Positions 38,458 through 47,307 of a stretch of DNA of 64,000 bases are shown in pieces. The notes beneath the pieces were generated by a model. That model worked only from the letters and a program-made list of their open reading frames with translations, was not told where the DNA came from and did not search any database. A program made the translations under genes and the position numbers. The DNA comes from Thermus hydrothermalis (GTDB lineage Bacteria; Deinococcota; Deinococci; Deinococcales; Thermaceae). The first letter of the stretch is position 1, and every line of letters begins with the position of its first letter. Where the stretch lies: positions 1 through 64,000 of the forward strand of contig NZ_JAKTNT010000003.1 in NCBI RefSeq assembly GCF_022760925.1. Direction: 5' to 3'.

Positions 38458-39652
38458 CCCCCCCTCCCTGCGCTGGCTTTACCCGGGGATGCGGGTGAAG
38501 CGCTTCGCCCTCCTCGCCCTCCTCGGGGTCTTCCTCTTCGGGCTTGGGCTTTCCGAGCTCCTGCCCTCCTGGGGCCTAGAGGGCCCCTGGCCCTGGGGCC
38601 TCCTCCTCGGGGGGCTCTTCCTCGGCGTCCTGGGGGTTTGGGCCATGAACCGGAGCATGCTCTCCGCCTTCACCGAGCCCGAGGAGGTGCCGGAAAGGGT
38701 CTACGTGCGCCGCAGGCTGGAACAGGGCCCCAAGGTGGTGGCCTTTGGCGGGGGCACGGGGCTATCCCGCATCCTAAGAGGCCTCAAGGAGCACACCGCC
38801 CGCACCACCGCCCTCGTGGCGGTGACGGACGACGGGGGGTCCACGGGACGGCTCCGCCTCTCCTATGGCCTGCCGGCGGTGGGGGACCTGGTGGACTGCC
38901 TCGCCGCCCTTTCCGACCACCCCGCCCTCCCCGAGCTCCTCGCCCACCGGTTTGACCGGGGGGAGCTTAGGGGGCACACCTTCGGCAACCTCTTCCTGGT
39001 GACCCTCTTTGAGGTGGCGGGGGACTTCGCCGAGGCGGTGCGGGAGGCCAACGCCATCCTGAACCTTAGGGGCCAGGTCCTCCCCGCCACCCCCGAGGCG
39101 GTGCGCTTAAGGGCGCGCTTCCAGGACGGGGCGGAGGTGGTGGGGGAGGTGGCCATCCGGGAAAGGCGGGGGCGGATCCGGGAGGTCTTCCTGGAGCCCG
39201 AGCCGGAGGAGGCGATGCCGGAGGCCCTCGAGGCCATCGCCCGGGCGGAGCTTTTAGTTTTGGGCCCAGGAAGCCTGTACACGAGCGTCATCCCAAGCTT
39301 CCTCCCCAAGCCCCTAAAGAAGGCGGTCCAGGAGGCCAAGGCCCCCCTCGTCTACGTGGTGAACCTCATGACCGAACCCGGGGAAACGGACGGCTACACC
39401 GCCTACGAGCACTACAAGGCGGTGGCCTACCACCTGGGGCGGCGGCCCGAGGTGGTCCTGGTGCACACCGCCCCCATCCCGGAGGAGGTCCTAAGGCGCT
39501 ACGCTGCGGAGGGCCGCTACCCCGTGGCCTTTGACCCGAGGCCCTTCGCCGCCGATGGGGTGCGGGTCCTCACGGGGGACTTCCGGGAAGAGGGCCCCTT
39601 GGCCCAACACGACCCCAAAAAGGTGGTGCGGGCCCTCTTAAGCCTGGTATAA
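38438..39652 (+). CDS. yvcK: YvcK/CofD-like gluconeogenesis factor
   Basis: 404 aa from ATG 38438, or 387 aa from the internal GTG-region Met at 38489 (MRVKRF). Two N-terminal TM helices (FALLALLGVFLFGLGLSELL, WGLLLGGLFLGVLGVWAMN) precede the UPF0052/CofD-like domain: VVAFGGGTGLSRILRGLKEH, VAVTDDGGSTGRLR, GNLFLVTLFEVAGDF, LGPGSLYTSVIPSFLPKPL. Binds UDP-sugars and links carbon status to cell-wall synthesis. The membrane-anchored form is common in this phylum. Confidence 0.92.
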   Translation: MWRRRLSPPSLRWLYPGMRVKRFALLALLGVFLFGLGLSELLPSWGLEGPWPWGLLLGGLFLGVLGVWAMNRSMLSAFTEPEEVPERVYVRRRLEQGPKVVAFGGGTGLSRILRGLKEHTARTTALVAVTDDGGSTGRLRLSYGLPAVGDLVDCLAALSDHPALPELLAHRFDRGELRGHTFGNLFLVTLFEVAGDFAEAVREANAILNLRGQVLPATPEAVRLRARFQDGAEVVGEVAIRERRGRIREVFLEPEPEEAMPEALEAIARAELLVLGPGSLYTSVIPSFLPKPLKKAVQEAKAPLVYVVNLMTEPGETDGYTAYEHYKAVAYHLGRRPEVVLVHTAPIPEEVLRRYAAEGRYPVAFDPRPFAADGVRVLTGDFREEGPLAQHDPKKVVRALLSLV

Positions 39653-39654
39653 AG

Positions 39655-40359
39655 GTGGGCGTGCTTTTCCTCTACCAAGACCCCTTGGGCGACGACCGGG
39701 GCCTTGCCTACCTCTACCCCCGGGCGGCGCTCTTCCAGGAGGCGGGGGAAGGGTATGCGGACCTCCTGGCGGTGGCGGGGGAGGACAGGCAAGGGGAGCT
39801 CGTCCTCAAGGTGCGCCTCGCCCGCTACCCCAACCCCCTCGAGGGCCCCCTCGGCTTTAGCCTGGCCACGGTGGTCCTCTGGCTGGATACGGAAGAAGGG
39901 GGGGAGGAAACCCTCCTCCCGGGCCTGAACACCCCCCAAGGGGAAGGGTGGGAGGTGGCCTACCTCCTCACGGGCTTCGGGGCGGAAAGGCGCACGCCCA
40001 AAGGCGAGCGGGAAGGGGTGCGGGCCTGGCGGGAAGGGGAGTGGGTGGCCTTGAGCGCGGGACTTCCCCCGGGGAAGTACGGCCTTTACGGGGCGGTGGG
40101 GCTTTTTGACCCCTTTGCGCCCTGGTACCTGCGGCCCACAAGCCTGGAAGGGGGGGGCTGGACCCTGGCGGCCCCCCCGGGAAGCCCCCCCGTGGTGGAC
40201 CTCCTGGCGGAAAGGCCCCTGGAGCAGGTGGCGGCCTACCAGACGGGTCTCCTCAAGCCCCTCCGGCCCCAGGGCCTCGCCCTAAGGCGGGAAAGCCTCC
40301 TCGCCTTCGGCCTCGGGGGGGTTTCCCTCCTCCTCGCCTTTCTCCTCCGGCGGCGCTAA
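39655..40359 (+). CDS. Membrane-anchored glucodextranase-domain protein
   Basis: 234 aa, GTG start 3 nt after yvcK. VLFLYQDPLGDDRGLAYLYP and VVLWLDTEEGGEETLLPGLN match the C-terminal binding module of glucodextranase (PF09985-type: D-x-x-GD-D-x-G-Y-x-YP, then DT-x-x-GG-x-x-x-LPG-N). The C-terminus has one TM helix and a basic end (FGLGGVSLLLAFLLRRR). There is no N-terminal signal peptide, which is odd for an outward-facing domain. Probable carbohydrate binding. Confidence 0.72.
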   Translation: MGVLFLYQDPLGDDRGLAYLYPRAALFQEAGEGYADLLAVAGEDRQGELVLKVRLARYPNPLEGPLGFSLATVVLWLDTEEGGEETLLPGLNTPQGEGWEVAYLLTGFGAERRTPKGEREGVRAWREGEWVALSAGLPPGKYGLYGAVGLFDPFAPWYLRPTSLEGGGWTLAAPPGSPPVVDLLAERPLEQVAAYQTGLLKPLRPQGLALRRESLLAFGLGGVSLLLAFLLRRR

Positions 40360-40676
40360 AGGGGGCGGAGGTCCTCCAGAAGGAGCCACCCCACCCCGGG
40401 GGGGAGGGCCTCCAGGTGGGCCGCCAGGGCCTGGGCCGCCTCCTCCGCCAAAGGCTTCAGGGCCTCCGGGGGTTCCTCCGTGAGGAGGAGAAGGGTGAGC
40501 TGGTAGAAGCGCTGGGTGTGGGTGGGGGTGCCGTCCTCAAAGAAAGGGGTGGGGGGCGGAACCTCGTCCAGGAGGAGCCTCGCTCCCAGGACCTCCCCCG
40601 GGAGGAGGGCCTTCAGGTCCCAGGAGGCCTCCTTGGGGTGCCAGAGGTACCCTTGGAAAAGCCGCACCGCCTGCAC
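40356..40676 (-). CDS. Unknown small protein next to alr
   Basis: 106 aa. Sequence MQAVRLFQGYLWHPKEASWD, then LLLLTEEPPEALKPLAEEAA. Alpha/beta, no TM or signal. Not recognised. It follows alr on the minus strand with a 3-nt gap, so the two are probably co-transcribed; convergent overlap of 4 nt with the glucodextranase-domain gene. Confidence 0.65.
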   Translation of the reverse strand: MQAVRLFQGYLWHPKEASWDLKALLPGEVLGARLLLDEVPPPTPFFEDGTPTHTQRFYQLTLLLLTEEPPEALKPLAEEAAQALAAHLEALPPGVGWLLLEDLRPL

Positions 40677-40679
40677 AGG

Positions 40680-41732
40680 CTAATCGTAAAGGTAAACGCG
40701 GGGGAGCCTCCGGGAGAGGTGGACCGCCACCTCGTAGGGGATGGTGCCCCGGGCCTCGGCCCAGGCCAGGAGCCCCGTGGGGCCGAAGTCGGCGGAGAGC
40801 ACCTCAAAGACCGCCTCGAGGCCCACGGGGCTGGGGAGGAGGACCGTGGTCTGGTCCATGGAGATCCGGCCCGCCACGGGGCAGAGGGCCCCGGAGGGCC
40901 CCTTGACCCAGGCCACCGCCCCCCGGGGAAGCCCGTCGGCGTAGCCCACGGGCAGGGTGGCGAGCCACTCCCCTCCCCGGGCCACGTACTCCCCCCCGTA
41001 CCCCACCCGGTCCCCTGCCTTGAGCCGCTTCACCAGGGTGGGCCGGGCGAGGAGGCGGAGGATGGGCCTTAGCCCAAAGCCGGGAACGAGGCCATAGAGG
41101 GCGAGCCCCACCCGCACGTTCTCCCCCCCGTGGAGGAGGAGGCCATAGGAGTTCTCCAGGTGGTAGAAGTAGCCCTCCCCAAGGGCCTTTCGCACCTCCT
41201 GGAAGCGGCGGCGCTGCACCTCCACGAAGGCCGCATCCTCCCCGGCGGTGGCCAGGTGGCTGTAGACCCCCTCCACCCGGATGCCCAAGGCCTCCACCGC
41301 CCTTAGGGCAGGGAGGGCCTCCTCAAAGGGGAAGCCCACCCGGTTCATCCCCGTGTCCACCTTGAGGTGGGCCCTAGGGGTAAGCCCCAAGGCCCTGGCC
41401 CGCCCCGCCAGGGCCTCCGCGGCCTCGAGGGTGGAGAGGGTGGGCGTGAGGCCCCACTTTAGGGCCTCCTCCGCCTCCAAGGGGTGGAGGCTTCCCAGGA
41501 GGAGGACCTCCCCCTCCACCCCCCCTTCCCGCAAGGCCCGCCCCTCCGCCACCGTGGCCACCGCCACCCGCTTCGCCCCCCTTTCCAAGAGGAAGCGGGC
41601 GACGGGCAAGGCCCCGTGGCCGTAGGCGTCCGCCTTGAGGACGGGGATCACCTCCCCCTTGGCCCTTGCGGAAAGGAGGCGCCAGTTGGCCCAAAGAGCC
41701 TTTAGGTCCACCTCTATCCAGGCCCTTTCCAT
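40680..41732 (-). CDS. alr: Alanine racemase
   Basis: 350 aa. WIEVDLKALWANWRLL, then the PLP lysine in VIPVLKADAYGHGALPVARF (Lys ~33), LKVDTGMNRVGFPFEE, and the C-terminal domain with VGYGGEYVARGGEWLATLPV, GYADGLPRG and GRISMDQTTVLLP, where Tyr and Met/Asp line the active site. Makes D-alanine for peptidoglycan. One nt after the priA stop on the same strand, so part of a priA-alr operon. Confidence 0.93.
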   Translation of the reverse strand: MERAWIEVDLKALWANWRLLSARAKGEVIPVLKADAYGHGALPVARFLLERGAKRVAVATVAEGRALREGGVEGEVLLLGSLHPLEAEEALKWGLTPTLSTLEAAEALAGRARALGLTPRAHLKVDTGMNRVGFPFEEALPALRAVEALGIRVEGVYSHLATAGEDAAFVEVQRRRFQEVRKALGEGYFYHLENSYGLLLHGGENVRVGLALYGLVPGFGLRPILRLLARPTLVKRLKAGDRVGYGGEYVARGGEWLATLPVGYADGLPRGAVAWVKGPSGALCPVAGRISMDQTTVLLPSPVGLEAVFEVLSADFGPTGLLAWAEARGTIPYEVAVHLSRRLPRVYLYD

Positions 41733-41733
41733 C

Positions 41734-43851
41734 CTAGTCGTCCAAAAGACCCACGAAGCGGTGGGGGTCAGGGTCCAGTTTAAAATGGCGGCGGTCCAGG
41801 CGGGCGAGGAGCTCGGAGAGCCTTTCCGTGCTCCCCTTCAAGAGGAGATGGTAGACGTAAAGCCCCTTCACCCGGGGCACGGGGGCCGGGGCGGGGCCCA
41901 GGACCTCCCCTTCCCGGGCCACGCCCCTCAGGGCCTCCAAAAGGGCGTAGGCGGCCTCCAAGGCCCGCTCCTCCTTGCGGTGGGCCACCTCCAGCTTCAC
42001 CATGCGCGTCTTGGGCGGGTAGCCCAGGGCCTCCCGCAGGGCCTTCTCCGCCCAGGGGAAGGCCTCCACGCTCCCCTCCAGGAGGGCTTGGTGGGCGGGG
42101 TGGTCCGGGTGGTAGGTCTGGAGGACCAGGAGGGGCCTCCTTCCGGGGCGGAGCTCGGTGAGGGCCCAGAGGAGCCGGTGGTACCGCTCCGCCGCCCGGA
42201 AGTCCGCCTCCAGCAAGAACCCTTCGGCGTAGGGCAGGAGGACCAGGGCGAGCTCGGGGAGCACGGGGCCCCGGAGGAGGGCCGTGGTCCCCACCACCAC
42301 CCCCGGCGCCCCCTGGAGGAGGGGGGCGAGGTCGTCCTTGGCCTCCTTGGCGTAGCGGTAGACCGGTAGGCCAAGCCGCTCCCGCAAGGTCTCCTGGAGC
42401 CACTCCAACCCCGGCCCCTTGGGCTCCAAGAGGGTGGAGCCGCAAACCGGGCAGAGGGCGGGCGGGGCCTCCTCGTGGCCGCACTGGTGGCACAAGAGCC
42501 TCCCCTTTCCCCCCTTGTGGTAGCGCAAGGGGAGGGCGCAGTTCGTGCAGGTGGGCTTGTAACCGCAGTCGGCGCAGAGGAGGAGGGCGCTATACCCCTT
42601 GCGGGGGGCGAGGACCAGGGCCTGCCGCCCCTTCTCCTCCACCTGTTTGAGGAGGGCCCAGGCCCGCCCCACCAGGGGGAAACCCTTCTCCCGCCGCAGG
42701 TCCAAAAGGAGAAGCCGCGGCTTGGGCACGGGGAAGGTGAGGCCCGGGCGCTCCAGGACCTCCACCGAGGGCACCAGGGAGAGGTAGGTGAGGGGTATGC
42801 CCAAAAGCCTCGCCCGCATCTCCGCCAAGGGGGGCACGAAGGCCCGGGTGCCCGAGGGGAGCTTGTAGCTTTCGCTCCCCTCCTCCACCACCACCAAGGA
42901 GCGCGGGGTGAAGGGGAGGAGGAGGCCGGGGTAGGTGGCGAAGATGAGGCCCTTCGGCTCCCGGAAAAGGGCCTCCCGCTCCCAGAGGGGAAGCCCCCCG
43001 TGGTAGGGCCTGGCTTCGGGGAAATACGCCAAAAACCTCTCCAAAAGGCTCACCTCGGGGAAAAGGACCAGGTGGTCTCCCTCGGCGAGGAGCCCTTTGA
43101 GGAGGCGCACCCGCTCGCCGAACCGCCCCCCGTTCAGCCGGCCAGGCCGCTCGGGGAGGAAAAGGGGCGCCACGGGCCTCCCCTCCCGGGGCGGGGGAGA
43201 AGGGGGGGCGTAGCCCATGTACCCCTCCGCCAGAAGCCGCCTCACCCGCCCCACCCCCACCCCCGCTGCCCGGGCCAGGGCGGCGAGGCTTTCCGCCTGG
43301 CCGAGGGAGGAGAGCACCTGGAGCACCCGGTTGAGCTCCGGGTCGGGGTGGGCCTCCTTAAGGGGCCTCAAGACCCTCTTCCCCTCCTTGAAGGCCACCT
43401 CCTCCTCCAAAAGCCCGGCCTCCCGCAAGGGGTCCAGAAGCTTCGGGTCAAACCCCTTGGCGTCTTGCCAGGAGGTTAGGGCCTCGAGGCCCTTGGGCAA
43501 GCGGCTTGGGTCCGCCCCCGGGTAGAGCCGCACCCGGTGGCGCACCTCGGGGAAGGGGGGCAGGAAGTCCGATAGCACCTGGCCCAAAGGGGCGAAGAGG
43601 TAGCGGGCGGCCTCCTCCAGGAAAAGGATCTCCTCCGGGCGCAGGTAAGGACCCTCGTCCAGGTAGGCGATGGCGTGGCGCAGGGTGTGGGCGGGCCTTC
43701 CTCCTTCTCCCACCACCACCCCAAGCCGCACCTCCCCCCGCCAGGGCACCGCCACCCGCCGCCCCAAGGCCTCCTCCCCCTCGGCGCCCAAGGGGGGCAG
43801 GTAGCTCATGGGGGGAAGGGGGAGGGGCAGGGCCACCTCGAGGACCCGCAT
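41734..43851 (-). CDS. priA: Primosomal protein PriA, helicase-defective type
   Basis: 705 aa. The N-terminal 3'-DNA-binding domain (RVLEVALPLPLPPMSYL) and a winged helix region are present. The zinc module is intact: CADCGYKPTCTNC and CHQCGHEEAPPALCPVC, eight cysteines binding two Zn. Where PriA normally has GVTGSGKTE there is no Walker A (GERVRLLKGLLAEGDHLVLF), the DEEH box is VEEGSES, and motif III is SLVPS. Thus no ATPase is expected, as described for Deinococcus PriA. It should still recognise forks and recruit other restart proteins. Confidence 0.9.
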   Translation of the reverse strand: MRVLEVALPLPLPPMSYLPPLGAEGEEALGRRVAVPWRGEVRLGVVVGEGGRPAHTLRHAIAYLDEGPYLRPEEILFLEEAARYLFAPLGQVLSDFLPPFPEVRHRVRLYPGADPSRLPKGLEALTSWQDAKGFDPKLLDPLREAGLLEEEVAFKEGKRVLRPLKEAHPDPELNRVLQVLSSLGQAESLAALARAAGVGVGRVRRLLAEGYMGYAPPSPPPREGRPVAPLFLPERPGRLNGGRFGERVRLLKGLLAEGDHLVLFPEVSLLERFLAYFPEARPYHGGLPLWEREALFREPKGLIFATYPGLLLPFTPRSLVVVEEGSESYKLPSGTRAFVPPLAEMRARLLGIPLTYLSLVPSVEVLERPGLTFPVPKPRLLLLDLRREKGFPLVGRAWALLKQVEEKGRQALVLAPRKGYSALLLCADCGYKPTCTNCALPLRYHKGGKGRLLCHQCGHEEAPPALCPVCGSTLLEPKGPGLEWLQETLRERLGLPVYRYAKEAKDDLAPLLQGAPGVVVGTTALLRGPVLPELALVLLPYAEGFLLEADFRAAERYHRLLWALTELRPGRRPLLVLQTYHPDHPAHQALLEGSVEAFPWAEKALREALGYPPKTRMVKLEVAHRKEERALEAAYALLEALRGVAREGEVLGPAPAPVPRVKGLYVYHLLLKGSTERLSELLARLDRRHFKLDPDPHRFVGLLDD

Positions 43852-43871
43852 ATGGGCCTAGCATAAGGGGG

Positions 43872-44921
43872 ATGCGCCTGGCCGTCCTCCTCTCCGGCGT
43901 GGCCCTCTACAGCGCCCTCTACGCCGTGGTCCCCCTTCTGCCCCTTTTGGAAAGGCTCCACGGCGCCCCCCCAGGGGCGGCGGGACCAGGGATGGGCCTT
44001 CCCCTCCTCCTCCTCGTCCTCCTCTCCCCCCTGGTGCCCCGCCTCCCGTGGCCCGCGGGGGCGCTCCTGGGGGGAGGGCTCCTTTTGGTGGGCCTGGGTG
44101 GGGCCTTGGGGGCGCTTAGCCCAAGCCTTTCCCTCTGGACCCTCTGCCGCCTCCTCCAGGGGGTGGGAGCGGCCCTGGTGCCCGCCTTGGCCATCGCTTT
44201 GGTCCCCGTGCTCTACCCCAAGAGGGCCCTGGAGATGGCGGGGCTTTACATGGCGGGGAACGTCCTTGGGGGAGGGCTTGGCCGGGTCCTGGCGGGGCTT
44301 CTGGCGGAGGGGCTTGGGGTGCGGGGGGCGCTTTTCCTCCTTTCCCTGCCCGCCCTCCTCCTCGGCCTCCTCGTCCTCCGGGCCCCCGCCGGCCTTCCCC
44401 CCTTGGGAAAGCCCCGGTACGACCTAAAAGCCCTTCCCCTCTACGCCGTGGGGGCCATCCTCCTCTTTCTGAACCTCTTCCTCGCCAACCTCCTCCCCTA
44501 CCGCCTCCTGGAGTGGGGCTTTGGCCCTGGCCAGGTGGGCCTGGTCTACCTGGCCTACCTCTTCGGCATTCCCGGAAGCGCCCTTTCCGGGGTCCTGGCC
44601 CGGCGGTTTGGAGGGGTGGCCACCTTCCGCCTGGCCTTCCTCCTGGTCCTCCTGGGGCTAGCCCTTCTCCTCCTGCCCCCGCCCCTTCTGGTCCTGGGCT
44701 TCGTCCTCCAGATGGCCGCCCTCTTCACCGCCCAGAGCCTGGCCTCGGGGGCGGCGGGACGGCGGGGAGCGGGGGTGAGCGGGACCTACGTGGCGAGCTT
44801 CTACCTCGGGGGGACCCTGGCGGGCCTCCTTTACCCCTTTTTCCTCCACAGCTTCCCCTTGGCGGTGGGGGTGGGGATGGGCCTGGCGGTTCTGGCCCTC
44901 CTCCTCGCCCCGGTGCGCTAA
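43872..44921 (+). CDS. MFS transporter
   Basis: 349 aa from ATG 43872; longer upstream frames are antisense artefacts of priA. About 11-12 TM helices, opening MRLAVLLSGVALYSALYAVV. The loop after the second or third helix region (CRLLQGVGAALVPALAIALV) and a GAALFLLSLPALLLG-type region fit the MFS fold. Short for the family (usual ~400 aa), with very short loops. Divergent from priA with a 20-bp gap, so leaderless starts are likely on both sides. Substrate unknown. Confidence 0.8.
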   Translation: MRLAVLLSGVALYSALYAVVPLLPLLERLHGAPPGAAGPGMGLPLLLLVLLSPLVPRLPWPAGALLGGGLLLVGLGGALGALSPSLSLWTLCRLLQGVGAALVPALAIALVPVLYPKRALEMAGLYMAGNVLGGGLGRVLAGLLAEGLGVRGALFLLSLPALLLGLLVLRAPAGLPPLGKPRYDLKALPLYAVGAILLFLNLFLANLLPYRLLEWGFGPGQVGLVYLAYLFGIPGSALSGVLARRFGGVATFRLAFLLVLLGLALLLLPPPLLVLGFVLQMAALFTAQSLASGAAGRRGAGVSGTYVASFYLGGTLAGLLYPFFLHSFPLAVGVGMGLAVLALLLAPVR

Positions 44922-44964
44922 AGCCCAGATGGGTACCGTGGGGTGGAAGGCTTAGGGATTGAGC

Positions 44965-46263
44965 CTAGGTTTCTTCCCGCCGGCCGCGGAAGATGAGGCG
45001 GAAAGGGATTTCTTTAAGCCCCAGGTCCTCGCCGATGCGGTTTTTCAAGTAGTTCTCAAAGGCGCGGGTGACGAACTCGGGGTGGTTCACAAAGAAGACG
45101 AAGGTGGGCGGGGCCACTTCCGGCTGGGTGGCGTAGAGGATCTTGAGGGGTTTGCCTTTGAAGTTGGGCATCTGCACCTTGGTGGTCCAGACGCCCACGA
45201 AGCGGTTAAGCTCCGCCGTGGGGATGCGGGTGTGGTTGAGCTCGTAAAGGCGCACCGCTTCCCGGAAGATCTTGTCCAAGTTTTGCCGGGTGAAGGCGGA
45301 GGTGAAAACCCGGGGCAGGTGCTCTAGGTGGGCGAGCTTTTCCTTGAGTTCCCGGCGGACCTTGGGGGCTTCCTCCTTGGTCACCAGGTCCCACTTGGTG
45401 ATGACCAGGAGGGTGGGCTTCCCCTTTTCCATGGCGTGGTTGGCGAGCTTTAGTTCCCGGTCCCCCACCTGGAAGGGGTCAATCACCAGGAGGACCACGT
45501 CCGCCTCCTCAATGGCCCTTAGGCTCCGCTTGATGGCCAGTTCTTCCACCAGGCTTTCCGGGCGCTTGCGGATGCCGGCGGTGTCCACCAGGATGAAGCG
45601 GTTGCCGCCAAAGAAGAACTCCACGTCTATGGCGTCCCGAGTGGTGCCGGGCTCCTCGGAAACGATGACCCGCTCCTCGCCGAGGATGGCGTTGAGGAGG
45701 CTACTTTTGCCGGCGTTGGGGCGGCCCACGATGGCCAAGCGGATGGCCGCCACCTCGGGCTCGGTGTCTATCTGCTTGACCGGGAGTTTCTGCCAGATGG
45801 CCTCCAGGAGGTCGTCCAGGCCCCGGGCGTGTTCGCTGGAGGTGGGGATGGGGTCGCCGAAGCCCAGGGCGTAAAGGGGGCCCAGGTAGGCCTCGTGCTT
45901 GGGGTCGTCCACCTTGGTGGCCACCAGGATCACGGGCTTGCCTTTCTTGCGCAGGTACTCCGCCACCTCGTGGTCCGCCGAGGTTAGCTCGGCGCGGCCG
46001 TCCACGGCGAAGAGGACCACCTCGGCGTCCTCTAGGGCCTTGTCCACCTTTTCCTGAATTTTCTTCTCCCACCGGTCGCCCGACCATAGCCCCCCGGTGT
46101 CCACCAAGAGGAAGCGCCCCTTTTCCGTTTCCACCACGCCTTCTTTCAGGTCGCGGGTGACCCCGGGCACATCGGCCACCACCGCACTCCGCTTGCCCAG
46201 GAGGCGGTTGAAAAGGCTGGATTTGCCCACGTTGGGCCGGCCTACAATGACGACTTTGTGCAT
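44965..46263 (-). CDS. der: Ribosome-assembly GTPase Der (EngA)
   Basis: 432 aa from ATG 46263; the in-frame N-terminal extension is not conserved in this family. Two GTPase domains in tandem: G1 VVIVGRPNVGKSSLFNRLLG and AIVGRPNAGKSSLLNAILG; G3 DTGG and DTAGI; G4 ATKVD and ITKWD. A C-terminal KH-like domain ends FRLIFRGRREET. Acts in 50S subunit assembly. Confidence 0.95.
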   Translation of the reverse strand: MHKVVIVGRPNVGKSSLFNRLLGKRSAVVADVPGVTRDLKEGVVETEKGRFLLVDTGGLWSGDRWEKKIQEKVDKALEDAEVVLFAVDGRAELTSADHEVAEYLRKKGKPVILVATKVDDPKHEAYLGPLYALGFGDPIPTSSEHARGLDDLLEAIWQKLPVKQIDTEPEVAAIRLAIVGRPNAGKSSLLNAILGEERVIVSEEPGTTRDAIDVEFFFGGNRFILVDTAGIRKRPESLVEELAIKRSLRAIEEADVVLLVIDPFQVGDRELKLANHAMEKGKPTLLVITKWDLVTKEEAPKVRRELKEKLAHLEHLPRVFTSAFTRQNLDKIFREAVRLYELNHTRIPTAELNRFVGVWTTKVQMPNFKGKPLKILYATQPEVAPPTFVFFVNHPEFVTRAFENYLKNRIGEDLGLKEIPFRLIFRGRREET

Positions 46264-46326
46264 CTTTACCCCACGAAAGAAGGGTGGGAAGCCCCACCCC
46301 GCCTTCTTCCAGTTTACCACAGGGGG

Positions 46327-46332
46327 TATACT
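46327..46332 (+). promoter_or_regulatory. -10 box of the acyltransferase gene, leaderless
   Basis: TATACT ends 7 nt before ATG 46340. No Shine-Dalgarno fits; -35 not clear. Confidence 0.55.
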
Positions 46333-46339
46333 CTTTGGG

Positions 46340-46900
46340 ATGCGAAGGTTAGCAGGTTGGGTGCTCCGGCTTCTCGGATGGCGTTACCACATGCCCCCGC
46401 CCCCAGGGGGGAGCTACGTGCTCATTGGGGCGCCGCACACCTCCAACTGGGATTTCTTCATCGGAATCCTGGCCCTTTGGGCCTTGGGGATTCGGGCCCG
46501 GTGGCTCGGCAAGAAGGAGCTTTTCCGGCCCCCCTTGGGATGGCTTTTGCGTTTTCTAGGGGGGATACCCGTGGACCGCTCTAGGCGGAGCAACCTGGTG
46601 GACCAGGTGGCGGAGATCCTAAAGCGGGAAAACCTGGCCATTCTCATCACTCCTGAGGGCACCCGGGGGAAGGCCCCCTACTGGCGCACGGGCTTTTATT
46701 ACATGGCCCTGAAGGCGGGGGTGCCCATTGCCCTTGGGTATGCCGATTTCCGCAAGAAGGAGGTGGGGATCGGTGGGTACCTTTACCCCACGGGGGACTT
46801 AAAGCGGGACTTCGCCGAGATCCGGGCTTTTTACCAGGACAAGGTGGGCCTGAGGCCGGAGAAACAGGGGCCCATCCGTATCCGGGAAGAGGCGGAATAA
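46340..46900 (+). CDS. PlsC-like acyltransferase
   Basis: 186 aa from ATG 46340. APHTSNWDFFIGIL gives the HxxxxD-type catalytic motif (H-T-S-N-W-D). KKELFRPPLGWLLRFLGGIP with VDRS is the second block, ITPEGTRGKAPYWRTGFYYM the third (EGTR), and VPIALGYADF the fourth. Family acylates lysophospholipids or related acceptors at the inner membrane face; the short, soluble variant here belongs to the 1-acylglycerol-3-phosphate type by motif only. Confidence 0.82.
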   Translation: MRRLAGWVLRLLGWRYHMPPPPGGSYVLIGAPHTSNWDFFIGILALWALGIRARWLGKKELFRPPLGWLLRFLGGIPVDRSRRSNLVDQVAEILKRENLAILITPEGTRGKAPYWRTGFYYMALKAGVPIALGYADFRKKEVGIGGYLYPTGDLKRDFAEIRAFYQDKVGLRPEKQGPIRIREEAE

Positions 46901-46907
46901 CAGGGAC

Positions 46908-46935
46908 TTGCTTTCTATAGGGGTGGCCTTAGAAT
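46908..46935 (+). promoter_or_regulatory. Promoter of the DUF4870 gene, leaderless
   Basis: TTGCTT (46908-46913) and TAGAAT (46930-46935), spacer 16 bp. The -10 ends 6 nt before ATG 46942. Confidence 0.6.
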
Positions 46936-46941
46936 GGGCGC

Positions 46942-47307
46942 ATGGAACAACCCACCCCTGTTTCGGATACGGAGCGGACTTGGGCGGCGGTGGCTCACCT
47001 GGCGCCTTTGGTGGGGTACTTTGTCCTCATCGGCCAGATCTTGGTACCCTTGGCCATCCTCCTTTGGGGGCCCCAAACCGCTTTTGTGCAGGCCCACGCC
47101 AAGGAGGCCTTAAACGGCCAGATTAGCTACACCCTGTATGGCGTTGCCTTGGTTCTGCTAGCCATTACGGTGGTTGGCTTGATCTTGGCCGTGCCGCTGG
47201 GCCTGGCGCTCGTGGTGGTGGCCTTATGGAACATGGTCCAGGGGGCCTTGGCGGCTGGACGAGGAGAGATGTACCGCTATGCCCTTATTCTGCGGTTGGT
47301 ACCTTGA
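46942..47307 (+). CDS. DUF4870/Tic20-like membrane protein
   Basis: 121 aa. RTWAAVAHLAPLVGYFVLIG, then a helix, HAKEALNGQISYTLYGVALV with the conserved H-A-x-x-x-x-N-x-Q motif, and two further TM helices, which together are the DUF4870 pattern. Three to four TM segments, function unknown. Stop overlaps the 3' end of acpS in convergent orientation. Confidence 0.85.
   Translation: MEQPTPVSDTERTWAAVAHLAPLVGYFVLIGQILVPLAILLWGPQTAFVQAHAKEALNGQISYTLYGVALVLLAITVVGLILAVPLGLALVVVALWNMVQGALAAGRGEMYRYALILRLVP

Noticed and set aside
43506-43871. Extended N-terminus of the MFS transporter
   Set aside because: The extra ~120 codons are a Pro/Arg/Gly-rich mirror of priA; the normal MFS start at 43872 opens with a TM helix.
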